This document shows positions 24,828 to 33,683 of a stretch of 64,000 nt of DNA, piece by piece; the stretch's first letter is position 1; each line of letters opens with the position of its first letter. Source of the stretch: DASRSS01 sp035765515 (GTDB taxonomy: Bacteria; Actinomycetota; Actinomycetes; Mycobacteriales; Jatrophihabitantaceae); NCBI GenBank assembly GCA_035765515.1, contig DASTXN010000043.1, forward strand, positions 1 to 64,000, written 5' to 3'. The translations under genes were made by a program, and so were the position numbers. The notes below the pieces were generated by a model. It did no database searches, was not told the DNA's origin, and saw only the letters and a program-made list of their open reading frames with translations.

Positions 24828-25838
24828 GTGCTGATCTACACCGTTCGCCGGCTGGTGAGCAGCGTCTTGGTGCTGCTGGTCGCGTCGTTCATCGTCTTCA
24901 TGTTCGCCGCGGCCTCGTACGACCCGCTCAAGCCGTTGCGATCGCGCAACCCCCCGCCGACCCCCCAGTCGCTCAAGCTGGCAGCGCACCAGGCCCATCT
25001 CGACCAGCCGGTCCTGACGCGGTACTGGAACTGGCTGCGCCACATGATCGGTTGGGACGGCAGCTTCCCGTTCCTGAAGCTCAACTTCGGTAACGATGTG
25101 CACAATGCGTCCGTCTCCCATGCGCTTGGCATGCGCCTGGAGGTCACCACGCGGATGATCGTCGGCGCGATCCTCCTGGCCGTCATCCTCGCCGTGGTGC
25201 TGGGCGTGATCTCCGGCGTCCGCAAGGACAAGGCGTTCGACGCCGTGGCCACCATCTTCACCTTCGTGCTGCTCGCTCTGCCGACCTTCTGGTTCGCCGC
25301 GGTGCTGAAGGAGTTCGCGATCAAGATCAACAACGACGTGGGTAGTCGAGTTTTCTTCACCGCGGGAACGCAGTCCTTCGGGGCACCGCCACCGACATCG
25401 TTCTTCAGCGTCAACAGCGACCAGCTACAGCACATTCTCCTGCCCGTCGTCTCGCTCGGTCTGCTCACCGCGTCCGGCTGGATCCGCTACCAGCGCGCAT
25501 CGGTGATCGACGTGCTGGACTCGGACTACATGCGCCTGGCCCGGGCGAAAGGCGTCCGCAACCGGACGGTGATCCGACGGCACGGCCTGCGCAACGCGCT
25601 GATCCCGCTCGTCACCGTGATGGCGATCGACATCGGCGCGCTGTTCGGCGGCGCGATCATCACCGAACAGGTCTACGACTGGCACGGCATGGGCGAATAC
25701 CTCAACACCGCGATCGGCAACGAAGACACCTACGCCGTGGCCGGCTGGGTCATGGTCTCGGCCGTCTTCGTGGTGGTCTTCAACCTGCTGGCCGACCTCG
25801 TGTACGCAGTCCTCGATCCGCGAATCCGGTTGTCGTGA
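24828..25838 (+). CDS. Oligopeptide ABC transporter permease (DppB/OppB)
   Basis: A 336-residue inner-membrane permease. The N-terminal YTVRRLVSSVLVLLVASF helix is typical of DppB. Further helices follow from residue 105. The coupling EAA-like loop is seen as DYMRLARAKGVRNRTVIRRHGLRNALIP. GTG 24828 has GAGG just upstream. It pairs with the next gene, a DppC-type permease. Confidence 0.92.
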   Translation: MLIYTVRRLVSSVLVLLVASFIVFMFAAASYDPLKPLRSRNPPPTPQSLKLAAHQAHLDQPVLTRYWNWLRHMIGWDGSFPFLKLNFGNDVHNASVSHALGMRLEVTTRMIVGAILLAVILAVVLGVISGVRKDKAFDAVATIFTFVLLALPTFWFAAVLKEFAIKINNDVGSRVFFTAGTQSFGAPPPTSFFSVNSDQLQHILLPVVSLGLLTASGWIRYQRASVIDVLDSDYMRLARAKGVRNRTVIRRHGLRNALIPLVTVMAIDIGALFGGAIITEQVYDWHGMGEYLNTAIGNEDTYAVAGWVMVSAVFVVVFNLLADLVYAVLDPRIRLS

Positions 25839-25851
25839 TGGGGGTGCAGCG

Positions 25852-26817
25852 ATGACGTCACAGCAGGATTCGACAATGCAGACCGCCGTCCCGCCATCCG
25901 CGTCGGGCGAGCAGCCCGGCGAGTTCGCCGGCGCCTCGGAGTCGCAGGGCAAGCGGGCGTTCAAGATCTTCGTGCGCAGCCCGATCCCGATGGCCGCGAT
26001 GATCTTCTTCGTGCTGGTTGTGCTCACGGCCTTTATCGCGCCGTATTTCTACCGCTGGAAGTTCAACCGGATCGACACCCGCAAGGACGCGCACGGTCAT
26101 TACATCGCACTGTCCGCGCATCCCGGGCAGCTCGGCCACCCGCTGGGTACTGACGGCACCGGCTTTGACCTGCTCGCGCGCATGTTCCGCGGCACGCAGC
26201 GCGACGTGATCATCGTGCTGATCTCGACCACGATCGCGCTCGCGATCGGTATCACAATGGGTGCCCTGGCCGGCTACTTCAGCTCGTTCGTCGACAACCT
26301 GCTGATGCGGTTCGTCGACGTGATGCTCTGCGTGCCGGTGCTGGTCATCCTGATCATCGTGGCCAGCAACTACCCCTCGCTGGGCGCTATCGGCCTCGGG
26401 CTCCTGCTCGGTCTGTTCGGCTGGATGGGGCTCTCGCGGCTGGTGCGCGCGCAGTTCCTAGCCCTGAAGGAACGCGAGTTCGTCGAGGCAGCGCACGCGA
26501 TGGGCGCCAGCAACTTCCGGATCATCTTCCGGCACCTGATTCCCAACGCGATGAGCACGATCCTGGTGTTCGGGACGCTGTTCGCGGCGGTATCGATCGT
26601 GGCCGAGACTTCGCTGACCTACCTCGGCTACGGCGTTCATCCGCCGGACACGTCCCTCGGTCTGCTCATCTCGCAGGGCGTCGGTGCGGCCGAGACGAGG
26701 CCGTGGCTGTTCTACTACCCCGGCATCCTGATCCTGTTGTTGGTGCTCGCCGTCAATCTGATCGGTGAGGGAATCCGCAACGCGTTCGACCCGCGCCACA
26801 ACCGGGTGCGTGACTGA
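25852..26817 (+). CDS. Oligopeptide ABC transporter permease (DppC/OppC)
   Basis: A 321-residue permease. It has an N-terminal cytoplasmic tail of about 45 residues, a first helix (PMAAMIFFVLVVLTAFIAP), an OppC-type periplasmic segment (HPLGTDGTGFDLLARM) and the EAA loop EFVEAAHAMGASNFRIIFRH. The stop overlaps the next start by one base (TGATG). Confidence 0.92.
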   Translation: MTSQQDSTMQTAVPPSASGEQPGEFAGASESQGKRAFKIFVRSPIPMAAMIFFVLVVLTAFIAPYFYRWKFNRIDTRKDAHGHYIALSAHPGQLGHPLGTDGTGFDLLARMFRGTQRDVIIVLISTTIALAIGITMGALAGYFSSFVDNLLMRFVDVMLCVPVLVILIIVASNYPSLGAIGLGLLLGLFGWMGLSRLVRAQFLALKEREFVEAAHAMGASNFRIIFRHLIPNAMSTILVFGTLFAAVSIVAETSLTYLGYGVHPPDTSLGLLISQGVGAAETRPWLFYYPGILILLLVLAVNLIGEGIRNAFDPRHNRVRD

Positions 26818-28004
26818 TGAGTGGTTCCATGCCAGATTCGCAAGCGTCATTCGATGTCCAGACCCAGACGCGTGAGGCGGACGACGACGTCCTGCTCTCC
26901 GTCGACGACCTGACCGTCACGTTCGGCGGTGAGAAGGGCGTACACGCGGTCCGTGGCGTCAGTTACGTGGTCCGTCGGCACGAGACCCTGGGCATCGTCG
27001 GCGAGTCCGGGTCGGGCAAGTCGGTGACCTCGCTCGCAGTCATGGGCCTGCTGCCGAAGACGGCGCGGATCACCGGCTCGGTGAAGTTCCGTGGCCAGGA
27101 ACTTGTCGGCGCCAAGGACAAACGCATGTCGACCATTCGCGGCAAGCGGATCGCGATGATCTTCCAGGATCCGATGACCTCGCTGGACCCGGTCTACAAG
27201 ATCGGCGCTCAGATCACCGAGACGCTGAAGGTCCACAACCCGCACATGTCCCGTGCCGACATGCGCAAGCGCGCGGTCGAACTGCTGGAGATCGTCGGCA
27301 TCCCGAATGCCAGTGACAGGTTCGAAGACTATCCGCACCAGTTCTCCGGCGGCATGCGCCAGCGCGTCGTCATCGCGATCGCGATGGCGAACAACCCGGA
27401 CGTGATCATCGCCGACGAGCCGACCACGGCCCTGGACGTCACGGTCCAGGCGACCGTGCTCGAGGCGATCAAGGCCGCCCAGAAGGAGACCGGCGCCGCG
27501 TTGGTGCTGATCACGCACGACCTCGGGGTGATCGCCGGCATGGCCGACCGCGTCCTCGTGATGTACGCCGGCCGGGCCGTCGAGATCGGTGGCATCGACG
27601 ACGTCTTCTACCAGCCGCGGATGCCGTACACGGTGGGCCTGCTGAACTCGCTGCCGCGCATGGACACCGACGAGAAGACGCGGTTGACGCCGATCGTGGG
27701 CGCTCCGCCGTCGCTGCAGAACCTGCCGTCGGGCTGCCCGTTCCACCCGCGCTGCCCGCTGGCGATCGAGGAGTGCACGAAGGCAGAGCCGCCGCTGGTG
27801 GAGGTCGACGGGCGCATGCTGCACCGGGCCGCGTGCATCCGCTCGGACGAACTGCGCGGCCAGGACCGTTACGAGGCGGGCCAGGTGTTCGAGGCGACCA
27901 GCAGCGACGAGGTGCTGCCGGCCGACATCGTGGGCGGGGAGGCGCAACCGCGCGAAGCCCTGGACGACAGCAGCACATCGCAGCAGGACGGGACCGAGTC
28001 GTGA
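26817..28004 (+). CDS. Oligopeptide ABC transporter ATP-binding protein (DppD/OppD)
   Basis: A 395-residue ATPase. Walker A is GESGSGKS, the Q-loop is in IAMIFQDPMTSLDP, the signature is FSGGMRQRVVIA, Walker B is VIIADEPTTALDV and the H-loop is ITHDLGV. The C-terminal oligopeptide-type domain carries the cysteine cluster GCPFHPRCPLAIEEC, a likely Fe-S or metal site in this family. An acidic tail of about 60 residues is longer than usual. Confidence 0.93.
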   Translation: MSGSMPDSQASFDVQTQTREADDDVLLSVDDLTVTFGGEKGVHAVRGVSYVVRRHETLGIVGESGSGKSVTSLAVMGLLPKTARITGSVKFRGQELVGAKDKRMSTIRGKRIAMIFQDPMTSLDPVYKIGAQITETLKVHNPHMSRADMRKRAVELLEIVGIPNASDRFEDYPHQFSGGMRQRVVIAIAMANNPDVIIADEPTTALDVTVQATVLEAIKAAQKETGAALVLITHDLGVIAGMADRVLVMYAGRAVEIGGIDDVFYQPRMPYTVGLLNSLPRMDTDEKTRLTPIVGAPPSLQNLPSGCPFHPRCPLAIEECTKAEPPLVEVDGRMLHRAACIRSDELRGQDRYEAGQVFEATSSDEVLPADIVGGEAQPREALDDSSTSQQDGTES

Positions 28005-29038
28005 CAGTGACCATGGACAAGACCTCGGTCGAGCCGGTGCTGAAGGTCACCGGTCTGGAGAAGCACTTCCCGATCCGCAGCCGGTTGTTCAAGCGGCAGA
28101 TCGGCGCCGTCAAGGCCGTCGACGGCGTCTCGTTCGAGGTGTACCCGAGCGAGGCACTGGGCCTGGTTGGCGAGTCCGGCTGCGGCAAGTCGACGACCGG
28201 CCGTGCCGTGATGAACCTGCAGCCCGCCACGGCGGGCAGCGTGGTGTTCGAGGGGCAGGAACTGGTCGGCCTCTCGCGGGCCAAGATGCGCCCGCTGCGC
28301 CGAAACATCCAGCTGGTGTTCCAGGATCCGTACGCCTCGCTCGACCCGCGCATGCAGGTGCAGAAGATCATCGCCGAGCCGCTGATCATCCACGACATCG
28401 TCAGCGGCGACGCGCTGCGCCGGCGGGTGCGCGAGCTGATGCGCCTGGTCGGGCTGAACCCCGAGCACGCCACCCGCTACCCGCACGAGTTCTCCGGCGG
28501 GCAGCGACAGCGCATCGGCATCGCCCGCGCGCTCGCGCTCGAACCCCGCATGCTGATCCTGGACGAGCCGGTGTCCGCGCTGGACGTGTCCATCCAGGCA
28601 GGCGTCGTCAACTTGCTGGACGACCTGCGCACGGAACTCGGGCTTGCGTACGTGTTCATCGCGCACGACCTGTCCGTGGTGCGGCACATCTCCGACCGGA
28701 TCGCCGTGATGTACCTCGGCAAGATCGTCGAGACGGCGCCGACGCTGGAGCTGTTCCAGCGGCCGGCCCACCCGTACACGCAGGCGCTGCTGTCCGCGAT
28801 CCCGCTGCCGGACCCGGTACGCGAGCGCACCCGCGAGCGCATCCTGCTGCAGGGTGATCTGCCCAGCCCCGCGAACCCGCCGTCCGGCTGCCGGTTCCGC
28901 ACCCGCTGCCCGAAGTTCGCGAACCAGCTCACCACCGACCAGCAGGAGCTGTGCATCAGCACCGAGCCGCTCGCCGAGAACCGGGACATCGGGCACCCGA
29001 CCGCGTGTCACTACGCCAGCGTCGAGCAGGTCATCTAG
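28001..29038 (+). CDS. Oligopeptide ABC transporter ATP-binding protein (DppF/OppF)
   Basis: A 345-residue ATPase. Walker A is GESGCGKST, the signature is FSGGQRQRIGIARAL, Walker B is MLILDEPVSALDV and the H-loop is IAHDLSV. The C-terminal cysteine cluster is GCRFRTRCPKF. GTG 28001 overlaps the previous stop (GTGA); an in-frame ATG lies at 28013. It completes the importer 22898-29038. Confidence 0.92.
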   Translation: MTVTMDKTSVEPVLKVTGLEKHFPIRSRLFKRQIGAVKAVDGVSFEVYPSEALGLVGESGCGKSTTGRAVMNLQPATAGSVVFEGQELVGLSRAKMRPLRRNIQLVFQDPYASLDPRMQVQKIIAEPLIIHDIVSGDALRRRVRELMRLVGLNPEHATRYPHEFSGGQRQRIGIARALALEPRMLILDEPVSALDVSIQAGVVNLLDDLRTELGLAYVFIAHDLSVVRHISDRIAVMYLGKIVETAPTLELFQRPAHPYTQALLSAIPLPDPVRERTRERILLQGDLPSPANPPSGCRFRTRCPKFANQLTTDQQELCISTEPLAENRDIGHPTACHYASVEQVI

Positions 29039-29048
29039 CCGCGGACGG

Positions 29049-29054
29049 TAACCT
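29049..29054 (+). promoter_or_regulatory. Leaderless -10 hexamer of mshB
   Basis: TAACCT ends 7 nt before GTG 29062, and no ribosome site is present. Confidence 0.5.
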
Positions 29055-29061
29055 CGCGCGG

Positions 29062-29958
29062 GTGAGTTCCTTGCGCATGCTGCTGGTCCACGCCCATCCG
29101 GACGACGAGACGATCACGTGCGGTGCGACCATGGCGCACTACGCGGCGGCCGGTGCCGGGGTGACGCTCTTGACGTGCACGCTCGGCGAGCTGGGAGAGA
29201 TCCTGGTGCCGGAACTGGAGGGCATCGCGGCCGACCGCGGTGATCAGCTCGGCGGGTACCGGATCGCCGAGTTGGCCGAGGCGATGCGCGAGCTGGGCGT
29301 GCGCGATCACCGCTTCCTCGGTGGCGCCGGCCGCTGGCGCGACAGCGGGATGATGGGCACGCCGGGCAACGACGACCCGCGCGCCTTCTGGCGCTGTTCG
29401 AAGGACGATGCCGCATTCGCCGAGGCGGTGGCGCAGGCGGTCGCGGTGATCCGCGAGGTCCGCCCGCAGGTGCTGGTCACGTATGACGAGATCGGGGGCT
29501 ACGGCCACCCGGATCACATCATGGCGCACCGCGTGGCGATGGCGGCCGCGGAGGCCGCGGCCCGTCCGGGCGGTCCGGGCGAACCGTGGGAGATCGAGAA
29601 GATCTACTGGGCGGCAATGCCCCGTTCGGTGCTGCAGCAGGGGATCGATCAGCTCAAGGCGTCCGGGCAGGAGACGTTCTTCGGCGTCGACAGCGCTGAC
29701 GACCTGCCCTTCGGCAACGACGACGCCGAGGTCACGACAGCCATCGACGGGCGCGCGTTCGGGTCGGCCAAGGCCGCTGCGATGCGCGCGCACGCGACGC
29801 AGATCAGCGTGGACGGGCCGTTCTTCGCGTTGTCGAACAACATCGGGCACGAAGTGCTGGGCACCGAGTACTTCCGCCTGGTCCGCGGCGAAGCGGCCGG
29901 TGAGCGCGACGCGGACGGGCGCGAGACGGACCTGTTCGCGGGCGTACGCCCGTCATGA
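29062..29958 (+). CDS. mshB: Mycothiol biosynthesis deacetylase MshB
   Basis: Zinc-dependent N-acetyl-glucosaminyl-inositol deacetylase of 298 residues, the step that frees GlcN-Ins for mycothiol synthesis. The LmbE/PIG-L motif AHPDDE is at residues 11-16 and the second zinc site GGYGHPDH comes later. The sequence is closer to MshB than to Mca in length and in the adjacent conserved membrane gene. GTG 29062 follows TAACCT by 7 nt. Confidence 0.92.
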   Translation: MSSLRMLLVHAHPDDETITCGATMAHYAAAGAGVTLLTCTLGELGEILVPELEGIAADRGDQLGGYRIAELAEAMRELGVRDHRFLGGAGRWRDSGMMGTPGNDDPRAFWRCSKDDAAFAEAVAQAVAVIREVRPQVLVTYDEIGGYGHPDHIMAHRVAMAAAEAAARPGGPGEPWEIEKIYWAAMPRSVLQQGIDQLKASGQETFFGVDSADDLPFGNDDAEVTTAIDGRAFGSAKAAAMRAHATQISVDGPFFALSNNIGHEVLGTEYFRLVRGEAAGERDADGRETDLFAGVRPS

Positions 29959-30383
29959 CCAGTGCCCGGCCGCGACCCGGCGCGCGTCCGGCGGCGTCGC
30001 CGGTGGACGCCGCGCTGACGCCGCTCGCGCTCGCGGGCATCGTGCTGCTGTGTGCGGCTGGGATCCTGGCGGCCGGGCTGGAGCTGTTCCTGGTGCCGCT
30101 GCGCGACGGAACCACCCCGGTGCCGGTGTCGGTGCTGTTCGCGGCCGTCAGCAACATCGTGCTGCCGCGGCTGGGGCGTTCGTTCGCCGACCGCACCGGC
30201 GCCATGGTCGCCCCGTTCCTCGCCTGGCTGGTGCCGATGGTGCTGCTCGCGCTGACCGCGCGGCCGGAGGGCGACGTGATCATCTCCGGGGGCGGTAGCG
30301 ACCAGTGGGTCTACTACCTGGCCCTGCTCGCCGGTGGCATCGCCGGCATGGTGACCGTCGCGACCAGCGGGGCCCGGCGCTGA
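29955..30383 (+). CDS. Conserved membrane protein linked to mshB
   Basis: A 142-residue protein with about four hydrophobic helices and an Arg/Pro-rich N-terminus. The ATG overlaps the mshB stop (ATGA). Mycobacteria carry a similar membrane gene directly after mshB (Rv1171, from memory). The function is unknown. Confidence 0.78.
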   Translation: MTSARPRPGARPAASPVDAALTPLALAGIVLLCAAGILAAGLELFLVPLRDGTTPVPVSVLFAAVSNIVLPRLGRSFADRTGAMVAPFLAWLVPMVLLALTARPEGDVIISGGGSDQWVYYLALLAGGIAGMVTVATSGARR

Positions 30384-30427
30384 CACTGTTGGCCGCGTAG
30401 CTGGGCGCTACGCCGCGGACGTCCCTG

Positions 30428-31372
30428 CTACGGGGCCAACTGTGGGTGGACGCGATACCTGTAGTCGTGGTGGTGCCAGTAGCCGAGCTGCCCGTACAGG
30501 GCCAGCGCGGGCTCGTTGTCGGCCTCGACCTGCAGGTAGCTGCGGCGCGCGCCCTCCTCGCGTCCCCACTGCCGGAGCGCGGCCATCACGGCGCGGGCCA
30601 GACCCTGCCGACGGTGGGCCGGGTCGACCTCGACGGCGGCGATCCCCAGCCACTCCGTGTCGATCACGCCGCGGCCGATCGCCAGCACGTCATCACCGGC
30701 ACGGACGGACGCGAACCGGACCCGGTCGTGGCGTGTCAGCAGCGCCCGCGCGACCGGCTCCAGCCCCGCACCGTCGCGGTAGCGGGCCAGCCAGGCGTCG
30801 TCCGGCTCCGCGTCCAGCTGGACGTCGGCGGACGCTTCGGCGCCGCGCATCAGGTCCAACCGGACGGCCAGGACCCGCGTCTCGGTCAGGATCGGCCAAT
30901 CGCGCTCACCCAGCTCGGCGTCCAGCAGCCGCCGCGCCTCGGTGGGAACCTGCAGCTTCAGCGGCAGCCCGCGCTCGGCGTACCACGCGCCGGCCCGCTC
31001 CAGCGCATCGTCCAGCGGGACGCCGGGCGCGCGCAGCGGCAGGACCGAGTTGGCGCGCGAGGTGAAGCCGCCGGTCGCGCGCAGCAGCCAGCCCCCGATC
31101 GAGGCGGTCTCGGCCGGCTGCCAGCCCTGGGCGGCGACGGCTTCGAGGGCCAGCTCGTCCGCGGTGGACGGCGGCGCCACCCGCGCGATCGCGACGTCCG
31201 CGATCGGCACCTGCACCGTCCCGTGCCGCGTCTCGACCGTCGCCGTTTCGTCGCTCAGCGCGATCAGGTCGCCGACGACGTCCGAATAGCGCGCGCCGCC
31301 GTCGGCGTCGGACGCGTCACGAACGGCACGGCGCACGCTGACCCGCCGACCCAGCCAACTAGGCTCCATCAC
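30428..31372 (-). CDS. GNAT family N-acetyltransferase with N-terminal beta-barrel-like domain
   Basis: About 314 residues. A small N-terminal domain (about residues 1-65) precedes a linker and a C-terminal GNAT domain. The acetyl-CoA motif A is VEVDPAHRRQGLARAVMAAL near residue 250, followed by EADNEPALALYGQLGYW. I choose GTG 31372 over ATG 31381 because TAGTAT (31385-31380) ends 7 nt before it, a leaderless layout. The substrate is unknown. It is divergent from fdxA. Confidence 0.8.
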   Translation of the reverse strand: MMEPSWLGRRVSVRRAVRDASDADGGARYSDVVGDLIALSDETATVETRHGTVQVPIADVAIARVAPPSTADELALEAVAAQGWQPAETASIGGWLLRATGGFTSRANSVLPLRAPGVPLDDALERAGAWYAERGLPLKLQVPTEARRLLDAELGERDWPILTETRVLAVRLDLMRGAEASADVQLDAEPDDAWLARYRDGAGLEPVARALLTRHDRVRFASVRAGDDVLAIGRGVIDTEWLGIAAVEVDPAHRRQGLARAVMAALRQWGREEGARRSYLQVEADNEPALALYGQLGYWHHHDYRYRVHPQLAP

Positions 31373-31437
31373 GAGCGGCATACTAGAGGCCGCCTACAGC
31401 GAGACGTTTTCCGTCCCGAAGCGCCCGGAGGACCGCA

Positions 31438-31764
31438 GTGACTTACGTGATCGCCGAACCATGCGTGGATGTCATCGACAAGGCCTGTGTCGAGGAGTGC
31501 CCCGTCGACTGCATCTACGAGGGCGGCCGGATGCTCTACATCCACCCCGACGAGTGCGTCGACTGCGGTGCCTGCGAACCGGTCTGCCCGGTCGAAGCGA
31601 TCTTCTACGAGGACGACCTGCCGGAGAAGTGGCACGACTACGCCCAGGCCAACGTCGACTTCTTCGACGAGCTCGGCTCGCCGGGTGGCGCGTCCAAGGT
31701 CGGCAGGACCGAGAACGACCCGGGCTTCATCAAGGCGCTGCCGCCCCAGGGCGAAGGTCACTAA
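31438..31764 (+). CDS. fdxA: Ferredoxin FdxA/FdxC (7Fe type)
   Basis: A 108-residue bacterial ferredoxin. Two cysteine clusters are present: CVDVIDKACVEECPVDC near residues 9-25 and CVDCGACEPVCP near 40-51. The extended C-terminus is typical of actinobacterial 7Fe ferredoxins. GGAGGA precedes GTG 31438. In mycobacteria fdxC lies next to dapC; here dapC is elsewhere (58283). Confidence 0.95.
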   Translation: MTYVIAEPCVDVIDKACVEECPVDCIYEGGRMLYIHPDECVDCGACEPVCPVEAIFYEDDLPEKWHDYAQANVDFFDELGSPGGASKVGRTENDPGFIKALPPQGEGH

Positions 31765-31772
31765 CTGCTCTT

Positions 31773-31842
31773 GCGAGTGGCGCGTTAGCCCTCCGAGTGG
31801 CGCGAAATACCGCGCCACTCGGATAGGTATCGCGCCACTCGC
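31773..31842. repeat. Nested palindromes between convergent genes, possible bidirectional terminator
   Basis: Two direct copies of CGAGTGGCGCG (31774 and 31794) face two copies of CGCGCCACTCG (31811 and 31831). The inner pair makes a perfect 12-bp stem, CCGAGTGGCGCG with CGCGCCACTCGG, around AAATAC. The outer pair makes another perfect 12-bp stem. It lies between fdxA and the convergent gene at 31845. Confidence 0.75.
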
Positions 31843-31844
31843 GC

Positions 31845-32693
31845 TCAGTTGAGCCGGTACATGGTGGCCACGACCGCGGACTTCGATGCGCCGCGGTCGC
31901 CCGTCCATCCGTCGGCGCGGCTCCAGCGCCACCCGGCGTAGGCGACCTGCTCGATGCCGAGGCGGTCGGCGTTCGCGACGAACCAGGCAGTCGTCTGCCA
32001 GCCGGCGCCGGGTACCCGCACGCCGGTAGCGGTGACGTCCGGGGCGTTGATCGGCAGGTCGTGCTGCGCCAGTGAGGCGACGCGCGACGGCGCGGCGACC
32101 TTGGTCGGCTTGCTGAAGCTGCACGAGATGCCCTTGGCCCGGTGTCCCTGCAGCGCGTCGGCGAGCGCTTGCGCCTCGCCCTCGTGCGGCGCGTAGGCGC
32201 TCTCGTCCGCGGAGATCTGCACCGACTGGATGGCGTGGGCCAGCGGCATCTGCTGCCAGCCGTCGATCTGGACGAGCTTGTCCAGGAACTCGTTCGTCGC
32301 CTCGAACACGTCGTTGAGGCTGGCCTCGTTGCCCGGCGGGCTGCCCCATCCCTGCGACGGACGCTGCTGCAGCACGCCGACCGAGTCACGGTCACCCGCG
32401 CCCGGCGCGAGGTTGGTCAGCTTGCTCTCCTGCAACCCGGCGGCGAGGACGAGCACGGCCGCGCGCTCGGGCAGCGCCGGCCGGTAACTCGTCACCGCGC
32501 CGACCATCGTCGCGGCCACCGACGCCTGATCGGGATCGATGTCGTACGAGCCGACCGTGCACTGGTCCGCGCTGAACGCGTTCTGCGCCTTGTCCCACAG
32601 CGCGCGGACGCCGAAGTAGCCGCCGACTACGACGGCAACGGCGAGCACCGCGATGATCGGCCAGCGGGAGCTCTGTCGCGAGCTGGTCGCCAT
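31845..32693 (-). CDS. Membrane-anchored lysozyme/transglycosylase-like protein
   Basis: A 282-residue protein with one N-terminal membrane helix (about residues 12-30) and an extracellular domain. The region LQESKLTNLAP and DSVGVLQQRPSQGWG is the pattern of a common actinobacterial family with a lysozyme-like fold, often annotated as hypothetical or, misleadingly, heavy-metal transporter. Enzyme activity is unproven. The gene starts 5 bp after the end of dapD and is probably co-transcribed with it. Confidence 0.7.
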   Translation of the reverse strand: MATSSRQSSRWPIIAVLAVAVVVGGYFGVRALWDKAQNAFSADQCTVGSYDIDPDQASVAATMVGAVTSYRPALPERAAVLVLAAGLQESKLTNLAPGAGDRDSVGVLQQRPSQGWGSPPGNEASLNDVFEATNEFLDKLVQIDGWQQMPLAHAIQSVQISADESAYAPHEGEAQALADALQGHRAKGISCSFSKPTKVAAPSRVASLAQHDLPINAPDVTATGVRVPGAGWQTTAWFVANADRLGIEQVAYAGWRWSRADGWTGDRGASKSAVVATMYRLN

Positions 32694-32697
32694 GGCC

Positions 32698-33639
32698 TCA
32701 GTCGTTGGCGTGCAGTGCGTCGTTGAGCTCGACGCCGCCGCCGGATCGGGGTCGCGCCTCGAGCGCGCCGGTGACGCTGTTGCGCCAGAACTGCCAGCCG
32801 GGCTCGCCCGACAGGCGCACCGCCTTGACCACGCGGCCGTCCGGCAGGGTCAGCTTCGAACCCGCGGTGATGTACGTGCCCGCCTCGACCACGCAGTCGT
32901 CGCCGAGCGAGATGCCGATGCCGGCGTTCGCGCCGATGAGGCAGCGCTTGCCGACGCGGATCTGCTCCTTACCGCCGCCGGACAGGGTGCCCATGATCGA
33001 CGCGCCGCCGCCGACGTCCGAGCCGTCGTCGACGACCACGCCGGACGAGATGCGTCCCTCGACCATCGACGCGCCCAGCGTGCCCGCGTTGTAGTTGACG
33101 AAGCCCTCGTGCATCACGGTCGTGCCCGCCGCGAGGTGGGCGCCGAGGCGGACGCGGTCGGCGTCGGCGATGCGGACACCGGTCGGCACCACGTAGTCGG
33201 TCATGCGCGGGAACTTGTCGACGCCGAGCACGCTCACGTTGTGCTTGTGCCGCAGTGCGAGCCGGGTCTGCTCGAAGCCCTCGACCGCGCACGGCCCGAC
33301 GCTCGTCCACACCACGTTGGGCAGCACGCCGAAGATGCCGTCGAGGTTGCAACCGTGCGGCTGGACCAGCCGGTGCGAGAGCAGGTGCAGCCGGAGGTAA
33401 ACGTCCGGGACGGTCTTGGGCTCGGCGTCCAGATCGATCTCGGTGAGCACCACCTCGAGCCGCACGCCGCGATCGCCGGCAGTGCCGTGCGTCCCGGTCA
33501 GTGCCGTCATCGCGTGGCTCGGGCTGGTGCTCACGGGCGCGGAGCCGAGCGCGGGTTCGGGGTACCAGGTGTCGAGCACCCGGCCGTCGGCGTCGGTCGT
33601 CGCGAGGCCGTAGGCCCAGGCGGTTCGGGAGTTCGTCAC
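32698..33639 (-). CDS. dapD: Tetrahydrodipicolinate N-succinyltransferase DapD
   Basis: A 313-residue acyltransferase of the actinobacterial DapD type: succinyl-CoA plus tetrahydrodipicolinate in the diaminopimelate/lysine pathway. Left-handed beta-helix hexapeptides are visible (VRLGAHLAAGTTVMHEG, then SSGVVVDDGSDVGGGASI). GTG 33639 follows TACTGT (33652-33647) by 7 nt, a leaderless layout. It is divergent from dapE over 44 bp. Confidence 0.95.
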   Translation of the reverse strand: MTNSRTAWAYGLATTDADGRVLDTWYPEPALGSAPVSTSPSHAMTALTGTHGTAGDRGVRLEVVLTEIDLDAEPKTVPDVYLRLHLLSHRLVQPHGCNLDGIFGVLPNVVWTSVGPCAVEGFEQTRLALRHKHNVSVLGVDKFPRMTDYVVPTGVRIADADRVRLGAHLAAGTTVMHEGFVNYNAGTLGASMVEGRISSGVVVDDGSDVGGGASIMGTLSGGGKEQIRVGKRCLIGANAGIGISLGDDCVVEAGTYITAGSKLTLPDGRVVKAVRLSGEPGWQFWRNSVTGALEARPRSGGGVELNDALHAND

Positions 33640-33670
33640 GGGTGCAACAGTAACGAGCCGGTCGCTGCCG

Positions 33671-33676
33671 TAACCT
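33671..33676 (+). promoter_or_regulatory. Leaderless -10 hexamer of dapE
   Basis: TAACCT ends 7 nt before GTG 33684; the spacing and hexamer are the same as at mshB. Confidence 0.5.
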
Positions 33677-33683
33677 CGCCAGC

